A stretch of 64,000 bases of DNA, taken from assembly GCA_963942565.1 (NCBI GenBank), contig OZ012688.1:22707723-22771722 (forward strand). The letters run 5' to 3'. Made by a program: the position numbers and the translations under genes. The notes beneath the pieces were generated by a model. That model searched no databases. It was not told the origin of the DNA and saw only the letters and a program-made list of their open reading frames with translations. The stretch is from Maea johnstoni (lineage: Eukaryota; Annelida; Polychaeta; Spionida; Magelonidae). Below, piece after piece: positions 54,131 through 64,000 of this stretch (positions are counted from its first letter, which is position 1; each line of letters begins with the position of its first letter).

Positions 54131-54755
54131 TCTCCATGAAAGACCAAAGGATGATGAACTTGTTCATCTGCCTTTGGAAAGACTGATTGCATTACCCGGC
54201 TTGGTCTATCTTTTGGCCAGAGACTCTTCCCCCATCCATGCATGAAGATGTCCTTCACAAGTGTAATCTTGATCTATGATGATTTAAGAACAGCTTATGA
54301 ATTAAGAATAAACTGACAAAAAATAATTAGAAGGAAGATTAGATTGGATTCGGATTCTGATATTTTCAAGAGAAAAAAATGTTAAGGACAGTATTAAAAA
54401 TATTATAAAAACAGTTGGCCCTTATAGGTTGTTACAGGCATCAATGAGTTAAGAGATTTATTGAACAATCTTAGTGTCCCTCTCTAAGTGGCAAACAGTG
54501 TAGCCTTTGAATACCTTCTATACATAACTCCTCTCCATATTTCTGTTTGAGCGCACTATTTGTTCTGTTTGGCCTCATACCCTTGTAAAAGAGCATATTT
54601 ATAGTACTCAATACTGTACAGGGCTTGACATGTAACAGAGAGCCCCATAGCCATGACAATCTAAGCAGGGAAAAACAGCATTCCGGGCAAGCTGAACAAA
54701 CGCTCAACTTGGCCCGCTTGATTATCTAACATCAGAATGGAAATTGAGATGTACA

Positions 54756-55908
54756 CAGGGACTTAGCCAGGACCTGTCCTACCTGTCTTTTGGACAGGTA
54801 GTTTCCTAAAAACCTCCTGTTTGGACAGGCAAAAATTTCTATGATGATTTTTCAATTTTGACTTTTGGGGTGTAATAACCAAATATTTTCCCAAGAAACC
54901 ATCTTCTAGGACATAGCTGAAGTGTAAATTGCCTTTTTTCACACACCAGGCTATTAAATGTAGCTGGTATAAGGATTTGAAGTAGATAAGTAGCTTTATC
55001 ATCAGCTCCACTGTGATACTCGCAGCTGATTGGTCAATTGCTGTTGGGTACTGGATTGTATTTCATTGCTTTACATTAAATGTCAATGCTAGGATCCGGA
55101 TAAGTGTTTTATCCTCACTCTCAGTGCTTTATCCCACTTCGCCATGGCAACTATGGGTTTGACCTCAAGTTTTACAGGTCACAGCCTCGTTTTGAACCCT
55201 TGACGACGAAAAAGAAAATGGCGGACATTCCTCTTCACACCGCCGCCTGACTCGATTCTTTTGCCGTTTAAAACACTATTTGCGCATGTTAGTCTGCCAA
55301 CATGGTGTATACATGGAAATAAAGATGGCAGAAAGTAATTAAGATGGATTTAGGTTGGTATGTTGTTCATACATAAGAGAAATAATTTCCGTTTGGTCGG
55401 AGTCAGGTCTGACGAAAATCTCCGTTCACCGTTGCTACATAGTCATAGCCTGTCGGACTCGAGTCTGGCAACCGCTTTTTTCATTTTCTTTGTGACCAAT
55501 CGCTCGAATTTGCCATCCAAACTTGGCAAATCCTTTTGGAGCACTAAGTTGTGTATAGATGAACGTACGTTTTGTCTCCACTCTGCATAATGTTAATTTT
55601 ACCCATTAGGTCCCATTGTGAAATTTACCCATTGCCAACAATACACGTATGTTGGGAGGCTTGGGGGGGGGGGAGGAGCTGATGATAAATTCGTTATCCT
55701 CCTTGTAAAAAAGGGATACGGCCTGGTATCTGCGTTTAGCCAGTCGTATCACACTCGGCCTCCGGCCTCGTGCGATACGGCTGGCTTCACGCAGATACCA
55801 GGCCGTATCCCTTTTTTACAAGGGGGATAACTAATAAAATCTGGACGGGCAGATATTTTGAAATTGCTGTATTGGACAGGCATTTTTGAAATCCTGGCTA
55901 AGACCCTG
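54756..55908. mobile_element. hAT-type MITE with large nested foldback, copy B only
   Basis: CAGGGACTTAGCCAGGACC to ATCCTGGCTAAGACCCTG, flanked by GATGTACA/GATGTACT (54748-54755, 55909-55916). From about 55000 to 55840 it contains unrelated sequence, including the 139-bp hairpin at 55693-55831. Empty site in copy A near 21985. Confidence 0.85.
55693..55831. repeat. 139-bp near-perfect palindrome
   Basis: Starts GTTATCCTCCTTGTAAAAAA and ends with its inverse. Arms are about 63 bp with a handful of mismatches around a CGGCCTCCGGCCT centre. It may be a foldback transposon terminus or a young inverted duplication. Confidence 0.85.
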
Positions 55909-57526
55909 GATGTACTTTCATTTAAATTCATAACAGGATCTTTTAAATATCAATATAGTTGAGGAAACCTTGAGAAGTTATAAAAGGTCTTAAGTCGGAA
56001 GCAAAATGGGTGAGAAAAATATACAGAAATAACACCAGTGACCAAACCTAACGTTTGAAAAATTAAGAAAATATTTATTGTCTCTATGTCAATGTTAAAC
56101 AAGGTAATCGCTATCAATTTGGCCGAGCAATATGAACACCTGCTGGGACTATCTCATCTTGGGTCCAACTGAACTCTAGATTCATGCCTATAGTTTCCCT
56201 TGGAAAATGCAGACTGGATTTTACGATTGCAGCAAAGCCATTAATTGATTGATTATACATAGAATAAATCGTCAAAACACTAACAGATTAGGGCCTGTTC
56301 TAAGGCCTGTAAAACAGTAAGAAAACGATCCTGTAACTTATTGCCTATGGGTCCAGGTATCCATGCTTTATTTGCTGCAGAGCCTAAAGGGCAAGCATTC
56401 CTAGAAAAATGCTGTAAAATTGATCATGAACAGTTTTTAGTGACTAAGGACAGTCACATCTTTACTCCAACACCACAATAATATATTCTGGGCCACATGG
56501 ACCAATATCAAGTGGATAACAATCTCTTAAGTCAAATAGCTACATGGTTACTTGTAAATGACATCTTCTTTCTTGAAGATCTATGCAATCTGGCATCTAT
56601 CCTATCAGTCGTCACTGGTGTAGGTGCAGATATGACACTATGTCTATTTACATTCTGTCACTCACATGTGATACTTATCAGTAACACATTATTTCTTTCC
56701 AGAAATTGTGTGACTTTGAATATCAATGTGACAGCCCTCGGACCCCAGTATTTCCATAGCCTGAACATGTTACACGCCCTCCAGACTTTTTTCTAATCTA
56801 TTAGCCTGTGCCAGTGCTAAGCTGAATCTGTACATAGGTAGAGTTATTAACAGGGCTTGAGAAATTAATTGGTAAAGTTGACTTAGCAGTCGTGGGCTGT
56901 CATATTCCAACTGGTAGACTTTCATGTCAGATAATCAGTTATTTGCATTATCACCCATTTGCATACTGAAAGACTAATAAAACAATTGTTATTCATATTG
57001 CTGTAGGTGCTAAGAATTGAAGTCAGTAGTTGAGATAAAACATAATAATTCACTTCTTTAAACCTTATTTCCTGTGTTCTAGTTGTTCCTTACGTAAAGT
57101 TTATAGCAATATAAAGCTCCAAGTGGCTTATTCTGGCAGACATGTGTTGAGATGGGCAACTGTTGCGCTAGTGTGCACGATTGAATCAGGAAGTGCACTT
57201 CCTTTGAAGAGGACTGGCACGTGTTTGTGAAGGTAATATTGTAAATTCTCGTTAATATGGGACAGGGTTCAACTTTCCCAGGGGCCCAGCGGCGTATACC
57301 CCTAGATTTTGCTGTGGGCCCCTATAATTCTCAGACTAGGGGCCCGAAATAGTACATATAATAATGCAGAAATCCTGTTTTTGACCACTAAATTTATCAA
57401 AAGACCTTTTCGGGCCCTAGCCTGAAATCTGAGTGTCAGACCCTGTCAGGGACACTCATTATTAATTACAAATTTTGTCAGTTAACGGTGGCCCATGTTT
57501 TCAGAAAATGCCAATGAAGCAGAGTA

Positions 57527-57735
57527 CTGTATAACTGGTTAATTTAGCGTGGTTTTTAATTTGGGGCTTTTGGCGAATGCCCATCAACGCCAAATTAAAG
57601 ATCGCATAACAATATGTCTACATGAAGATGGCGTTGTTCTGACGGCTCCAGAAGCCAAAATAAATACAGGGAAAATACTTTTTTGAAAAAAAACGCCAAC
57701 TTAAGTACACGCCAAATTAACCAGTTATATTACAG
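57527..57735. mobile_element. Tc1/mariner-type MITE, copy B only
   Basis: 209 bp. Ends CTGTATAACTGGTTAATTT and its near-inverse AACCAGTTATATTACAG, flanked by TA (57525-57526, 57736-57737). Empty site GAGTAATAGATTTGCC in copy A near 24152. Confidence 0.88.
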
Positions 57736-59522
57736 TAATTGATTTGCCAGCTGCGGTGATCGAGTAACCAGTCAGGTCTGGCAGGTGAGATCATGGCAAT
57801 CCTATTGTGATTGTAACTGTCCCAGAACAAATATGATTGTAATTGTGATTTTATAGCAAACAGGGCATTATACAATAGCGAGATTCCAGATTAACAATGA
57901 TAGAAACTGCAGTTAAAAGGATCAGATCAATTGAGAATTAGGCAGGCCATCTTACTGATCATGTGACTTAAAAGTATTGAAACTTGGAATCTACATTCTG
58001 AGGTTGTTAGAAGGACAAGGGAAATTGATTGCGGCAGTTGATATTCCTTGAAAGAATATCATTCAATGGGATATCTTTCTTTTGAATGATAACATTTTAT
58101 AGCATCATTAGCTATACCATGAATCATTAGTTTTTATATCTTTTTTATTATTGCTAGTTTATTGTCACTTGATATGCACACTAGAATGTTTTAGGGGGAA
58201 GTTATAATTAGGTTTTGTTGTATCAGGGAGATATACAGCGTGGTCTAATCTATTTGGTGAAATAGTGACAGCGTGCAACATAACCACTTGCCACGTAGCA
58301 AGTGAATTCGGCAAAAAACAGAGCAAGACCCTAACTTACCCCGCTGCAAGTAATGTTTTGGGCAGTCCTCGCAATGTAACTCACCTTTGTTTAATTGAGT
58401 GTCAGGGCAAGTAGAAGGGCCGGCGGGGCAAGTAAACTTTAGGGTCAGCTTACCTCGTTCCACAAGTAATGTTTTGGAAACTATGTTGCACCATGAGTGA
58501 CCAGCCGTATATCAGGGGTGGCCTAGATTTCCCAATAATTATTTTGTAAAAAAATGTAGTGGCCTAGATTCCTAGGTTGGTCAATATTTCTGAGAATTTA
58601 AGTTAGTGAATAATCTATTAATCTGTCTGCAAAAAATCTTGATAAATCAACCAGCGAAAAGGCACAATTCCGAGCCCTAAAAATATGTTAACGTTGAGCC
58701 CTTAATGGTATCTGTCTTCTCTGTACCCTGATATCTGGAATTCTGGATGATAGTTGTGGCTGCTTCTATTTCGGTGGGGCTGGGATCAGCTGGCAGTGGG
58801 GGAAGTGACCTAGATATACTTATACAATGTACCTGGCACACCACCAACCCACAGCTAGCCTAGCCCTAACTCAATCAATTGTTCTCATTTATATCTAACC
58901 TGAAAAGTATTTCCACTCAATACTCAGTCTACATATGATATTTAGTCATATATTTGCTCATCATGTGAACACAATCAACCCTGAAATGTATACCTACTCA
59001 GTACCGAGTCTACGTTGATTTAATTCTACCTTTTCTCATCAGGCTGAGGCGTTCATATCTTATCTTACCAGATGAGTATGTAGTATCACTCAATACCAGA
59101 GTATCATGTTTGTTATAATCATGTATTTTACTTTCACAATGCTGTGCGCCTTTATCTATCAACCACAATCCTAAGATTTGCCTATTTTGGTTCCACGTGG
59201 TTTCACAATTCTATCCAAGGGCCAACATTGGTACATTGAGTTTTTGAGATTGAGCCTGTAGCCCAAAATCTTTAGTTAGCCCCTGAAGTGATCATTGATC
59301 AATACTATGAAGAGAATATTTCTGAGCCTCCAAACTGATTTAATAGTCATAAAGCCCTACTATATCATAGATACTAGTTCTACCTTAAATTACATAAGGT
59401 TTTTGCAATCAATTTTTGTTCAAGTTTGACTTTTTATATTTGGAATAAACTTTAATGAATTTGTGATGTTGAACATGCTGTTCTTTGAACAATATTTGAA
59501 ATGACTGCAGAGGGTGTCTTAA

Positions 59523-59727
59523 CCCTTACACTGCCAAGGCTACTTTCGACCAAAGCACATGAGCACAAAGATTCTTGAAAACCATCAAAACCCTGTCATA
59601 TTGGTACTCATTTGATAGCTCTCACTGAGCACTTTCAAATGAGTACCCATTTGCCAGGTTTTCAGTGATTTCCCAGCTTTTTTTGCATCATTTATATTGA
59701 CCAAATTAGCCACCAGCAGCATAGGGG
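59523..59727. mobile_element. TTAA-type (piggyBac-like) MITE, 205 bp, copy B
   Basis: TTAA at 59519-59522 and 59728-59731. Counterpart of 26164-26368. Confidence 0.8.
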
Positions 59728-59887
59728 TTAACCAGAGGAACAGTGACCTGGTAGGGATATCTAGTAGCCCTAAGAATCACCTTTTCCTACACAATTCCCA
59801 TCAAAAGGCTATCATCATGTTACAAAATAAAAACTAATAACATAAACAACCAAATGATCTGAGTGACAGATGAAACATCACATACTC

Positions 59888-60715
59888 TGAAACTCAACAA
59901 TGACAAGACTGAAATCATTCTATTCGGCTCTAAGAAACACCTAGCTGAACTGAACATTAAGTCACTCTCTGTAGCGGGGACTGATGTGTCTGTTGCATCT
60001 GAGCCTGTGCGGAATCTGGGAGCTATGTTTGACTCTCAACTGATCATGGCACCCCATGTCAAAAGTGTTGTCAAAAAATCTAGCTTTCACCTGAGAAATA
60101 TTGGAAAAGCGAGACGTGTGCTAACAGAAGATGCCACAAAAACAGTGATGCATTCACTGGTGATGTCTCGTTTGGATTACTGCAATGCTCTCCTAATTGG
60201 AATACAACAGGATTTGATTGCAAAGCTGCAGCGACTACAAAACAGTGCAGCAAGGATAGTATCGAGAACCAGGAAGTATGAACATATCACACCTGTTCTC
60301 ATCAAGCTTCACTGGCTACCAATCAAATTCCGCATCCAATTTAAGGTCCTACTGCTGGTATACAAGGCGCTCAACGGACTTGCACCTAAGTACATCAAGG
60401 AGCTGCTCGTGCCTTATAAACCCAGACGCCATCTACGATCAGAAGCTAATGGCCTTCTGGATGAGCCTCGGACTAGACTCAAATTTGGAGATTGCGCTTT
60501 CTCCATTAGTGCACCGAGAGTATGGAATGCGCTACCACAACCCCTGAAGGATTCTACATCGTGTCAGGCCTTCAAGAAGTGTCTCAAAACACACCTTTTC
60601 AGGCTCGCCCATTGAGGCGTTGTTGACTATGACTCAAACTATGACAATGTGCAGCGCTTTTGAACATTTTATGAATGGAAAAGGCGCTATATAAATTCCA
60701 ATTATTATTTATTTT
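59888..60715 (+). mobile_element. 5'-truncated L2-like LINE, copy B only, ORF open to its stop
   Basis: 828 bp with the 6-bp target duplication ATACTC (59882-59887, 60716-60721). It encodes the C-terminal third of a non-LTR reverse transcriptase without a break, to the stop after FRLAH at 60615. Motifs include LKLNNDKTEIILFGS (end of the catalytic palm), RNLGAMFDSQL, SRLDYCNALL, LQRLQNSAARIV, LHWLPI, KALNGLAPKYI and the final RVWNALP. The apparent start codon at 59863 lies in flanking host sequence and is not real. The 3' end is CGCTATATAAATTCCAATT followed by ATT repeats, typical of L2-type elements. Copy A has the clean empty site near 26556. Truncation leaves it unable to move by itself. 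Confidence 0.92.
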
Positions 60716-61488
60716 ATACTCAATTCTTTGGCACATCAACATTAATATTAGAATCATTATGGTCATGGTTACAGGTGGTGGTCGCCCAATTGTTCGAACA
60801 TACCGAACAGCGTTCGATTTTGCCTCCAATTATGATCATAGAACGTAATTTGGCATGTTTGGACAAAAAAAAGAAAAAGGATTTAAATTACATTAAAAAA
60901 ATAGCTGGACTTTCGGTAGTCCAGCTGGCCAGAAAAAACTTTAAAACAAAAGTTTATTCACCTGTTTATACCCCCACCAAACAGGAAACACTGTGGTACC
61001 GCTCCAGAGATGTGGATGAAGCTGGATCCACCTCTCTGAGTGATCGATATAAACCATGCCACCATTACTATTTACCTCGCATCATAGGGAACCGCAACTT
61101 GACTATATGACACATAGAGGTGTTCTGAAGCAGTACCTTATGATAATTACCTTATAGTAATTGCGGCATGGGAGAAACTTCGATTATTAACTGATCATCG
61201 GTCGATCAGATGGACCGATGATCAATCTTGAAAATTGTGACCGATTTCGAACATTAGTTATAGGTAGTAGTAACATATTTGCTCCTTAATTACATAATTC
61301 TGGTATAAAGTAACAATGGGTAACAATAACTTACTTGCATGAGTTATTTCTGCCATTGTACTGGCATGGGTTAGTAGGGCTATCAGTTTTGTCTCACCCT
61401 GTTGCATTCCTTCACATTTCTATCAAACAGGTGGGGCTCTAATAAGATAATATTTTACTCTTCCCTCATACCCCTCTGCCTATCCTAA

Positions 61489-61667
61489 CAGGGTCTGACA
61501 CTTCAGGCTAGGGGCCCGAAAAGGTCTTTTGATAAAAGATAAGTGGTCAAAAACAGGATTTCTGGTTATTATACATATAATTTTGGGCACCTAGCCTGAA
61601 AAATCTAGGGGCCCACAGCAAAATCTAGGGGCATATGCCCCTGGGCCCCTGGGAAAGTGGAACCCTG
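61489..61667. mobile_element. CAGGG-ended MITE, copy B
   Basis: 179 bp, flanks TCCTAA/TCCTAC. Counterpart of 27113-27266, with the CATATG core retained. Confidence 0.75.
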
Positions 61668-62352
61668 TCCTACCAGCCTGGCTACCACTTATCTGCAAGT
61701 CTGCAACACAGCGTTTATGAGATAAACAGTGAACATTGAAATATTTTAGAAATCATCTAAATGATTTATTCCCTTGTACTGCATGCACATATGAGGGACT
61801 TTGAACCTCTATGTCAAGTTCAAACCCAAACTTGACATAGAAGCTGTATATAAAAGGTGCATGAAGCAAAGAAAGTGCTATATGGACCCAGGCAGGAGTC
61901 AGGGAGTCATTTTGATCCTCAAACACCAGATTTTTGGCAAAATGACACCTAATTGTCTTTTGTAAGATTTTCTATTCCATACGTCCTTGGCAATATTTCA
62001 AATGATTCATTCATACAAGAAAACAGGTTCATTAAATGAAGCGAAGAAGCAAACTTAAAACTTAAAAAAAGAAATGACAGTTGGGTAAAAATTTGTAACT
62101 GCTTCATATTCCATGCACGGCGTACAAAGGAAATTGAAAAAGAAAGAAGAAAACATCAAATATCAGTTCAGTGGATTTAAATAGATCTAGATACCCCACT
62201 ACTCTAGATGCTGCCATTTTGCTTTACATTTAGTGATTTACATATTATGCAGTATGGAGGAGAGAAAAAAATATGATAAAATAAAATAAATTCTCTACCT
62301 ACCTACCCTATTTTTTTCTAGCATGTCAGTGCAGAAAACAGTATCACAGGTC

Positions 62353-62376
62353 TTTCGCGCCCAGCTGGGCGCGAAA
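62353..62376. repeat. 24-bp perfect palindrome made of two E2F-like sites
   Basis: TTTCGCGCCCAG followed by its exact inverse. Each half contains TTTCGCGC, an E2F consensus core. It lies 27 bp outside the end of copy B. It could also be a transposon terminus. Confidence 0.75.
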
Positions 62377-62639
62377 ACTTTTTGACTTACCTGCCCAACT
62401 GGAAGCTTACCTGCCCAACTTTGGGAGTGAACAATTGGAAATTTACCAGCCCAACAGAAGACTTGTATGCCCATTTTCTTTTCAGGTACATTTCACTTGC
62501 CCAAATACATTCCACGGATTTTTCATGTTATATTGCACTTAACCTATTAGGCGGGTGGCCAAATCCTTAAAAGAGCTCTAGAAATACTTTTGATGGCGTT
62601 TTTTGTTAAAAGTTGTCATCCATGCTTATTCATCTCTAC

Positions 62640-63480
62640 ATAGGGTGGGCATTAGTGCACGGGTGGATGACACATTTGATTTTGCTGCATAAGGGAATTT
62701 TGGGGCATTTTATGCAAAGAAATCACCAAAAAAGCATGTTTTTTGGGATTTCCTTCTAGGAAATAGTTTTTTCGAGATAGAAACTCAAAACTTGCTACAA
62801 GTGTGATCAAGAGGATGCTTTTGATCTTAGAACATGTTGCGTTAGCGTGACTTCAAGGAACCCCCTGCTTTGAGTGATTTTGAGGGAAAAATCATCAAAA
62901 ATGAGTGATTTTTGTAATTTCCCACAACTTGAATGTCATCCTGTGGACTATTCCAAACTCTCAACTAAATAGTTTGGGTTTAGAAAACTAACCAAGAAGG
63001 TGTAGATACAGAACGTGAGTTATTTTTGAATATTTTCATGGCATTTTACAGAAAAAATGGCATTAAAACTAGTGATTTTAGGGATTTGCCTCTTGAAGGT
63101 GCAATTTTCATACTCAAAACTTGCCACAAATGATTTCATAAGGATGTCTATGGTAATCAAGTGTTTTGTGTTAGTATGAAATGTATCTGACTCCTGCTGT
63201 GAGTGATTTTGGGGTAAAAACCTCTAAAATAGCGGGATTTTTGTAATTTCTCATTCATTTGAACAAAGGTATATTATATCTTATACCAAAATTCTAGCCT
63301 GATATTGTTGTTACAGAAAATCAACCAAGAATAGGCATGTAGGAGAAATCAGTTATGTTTGCCAACCTATGACTTGCTAAATTTTGGGGTATTTTACTGA
63401 AAAATGACCAAAAGCATGCGTTTTTAGGAATTTGCTTCTGGAAAATGCAGCCTCGGAGCCTCCAAAGTAGATGTATAAAA
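62640..63480. repeat. Diverged tandem repeat, period about 340 bp
   Basis: Three landmarks recur in order. TTTTGGGGCATTTTATGC-like at about 62698, 63038 and 63376. ACTTGC(T/C)ACAA at about 62791, 63118 and 63480. GAGTGATTTTG...TTTTTGTAATTTC at about 62872 and 63200. Spacing is 330-346 bp, so about two and a half units with strong divergence. Confidence 0.7.
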
Positions 63481-63775
63481 CTTGCCACAAAATATGTTCA
63501 AATTATAATCACTTATCAACCCACATTAACTGTGCACATTGCTAGGTTTTCTTTATTTGAAAATAAAAGAAAAACAACACATTCAAAATTGCTCTTACAA
63601 ACAAGATTTATATCAAGACAATTTATTTGTCATTTTAAAAGGATTAAATTATTATCTAAACAAAAAGGAAGTGGGTGATGTGTACATATTCTCAGCAACA
63701 ATAGAAGTTTGATTACATAACCTTAGACTGCACTATAACAGAGACACATCTGGCCTATTCCTAGACTAATTTAAT

Positions 63776-63955
63776 AATAACTACAAATGATCAAATGTGA
63801 TATATTCTCAGCAAGATGCTCTACAGGTGCATCCATACACATCTTCTTGTGAGACACTCTGCCAGTGCAGACTGGCTCACATAGTTTTTTCTTGATCATT
63901 CCATACCAGCTGAAACTGAATTCAGGCTGAGAGAGCTGCAAACTGAGACAGTGGC
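63776..63955 (-). CDS. Possible terminal exon of an unknown gene (weak)
   Basis: A minus-strand reading frame of about 60 codons without an ATG runs to TAA near 63776. It includes LSQPEFSFSWYGMIKKKLCE and then PVCTGRVSHKKMCMDAPVEH. Composition looks coding and several AG acceptors precede it, but I recognise no family and a second frame is also partly open. It may equally be transposon-derived. Confidence 0.25.
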
Positions 63956-64000
63956 TGTTTTAACAGCCTCACGCTTGGCCGCACACTTACTGGCCCAGTT

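Larger units (their letters stand above)
42306..62326. repeat. Large duplicated block, copy B
   Basis: Counterpart of 11169-27936. It starts 41 bases after the 200-N gap, following a truncated MITE end, and loses homology after GCATGT at 62321-62326. It is longer by about 3.25 kb because of private insertions at 42625-42936, 43390-43620, 45305-46001, 48652-48963, 49079-49310, about 50453-51020, 52338-52652, 54756-55908, 57527-57735 and 59888-60715. Confidence 0.95.

Noticed and set aside
60775-61110. 111-aa ORF to the right of the LINE in copy B
   Set aside because: The frame is not kept in copy A (26590-26850), it has lysine runs from a poly-A tract, and no motif is recognisable.

Overview
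This is a eukaryotic, intron-rich, AT-leaning window with no bacterial signals. The only host gene I can recognise is the 5' part of a NEDD4-family HECT E3 ubiquitin ligase of the ITCH/WWP1/WWP2 (Drosophila Su(dx)) group, on the minus strand. The density of short DNA transposons, the LINE relics and the apparent high heterozygosity fit a marine invertebrate. A lancelet-like genome is my guess, but nothing in the sequence proves the taxon.

Layout. Positions 1-13.8 kb hold the gene start, read right to left: a non-coding 5' exon (13678-13791) with a tiny upstream ORF, the start-codon exon (12590-12655), and three exons that build a C2 domain (8723-8870, 1199-1323, 170-316). All splice sites and phases agree. 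The WW and HECT parts would lie beyond position 1. Introns are filled with short non-autonomous DNA transposons (MITEs).

The dominant structure is a duplication. 11169-27936 (copy A, 16.8 kb) reappears in the same orientation as 42306-62326 (copy B, 20.0 kb), with small substitutions throughout and many insertion differences. Copy B carries its own 5' non-coding exon and start-codon exon but no C2 exons. Copy B begins 41 bases after a 200-N gap, so the likeliest reading is two alleles of a very heterozygous locus placed end to end by the assembler. A real tandem duplication creating an alternative first exon is the other possibility.

Because the copies are near-identical, each insertion present in only one is a natural filled-site/empty-site pair. 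I could read target-site duplications for hAT-type MITEs (8 bp), PIF/Harbinger-type MITEs (TAA/TTA), Tc1/mariner-type MITEs (TA), a CAGGG-ended group with 5-bp duplications, and a 5'-truncated L2-like LINE with an open 3' reading frame. Elements with TTAA ends (piggyBac-like) are shared by both copies.

27.9-42.1 kb is unduplicated: TA microsatellites, a 69-bp tandem array that turns into its own inverse, a tRNA-like sequence, a LINE inserted into an older LINE, and a complete-looking non-autonomous Helitron (39441-41488) followed head-to-tail by a second copy that runs into the gap. 62.3-64 kb holds a 24-bp perfect palindrome, a diverged ~340-bp tandem repeat and a possible unknown exon at the edge. 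Most of the window is repeat-derived intron or upstream sequence; microsatellite ORFs are not genes.
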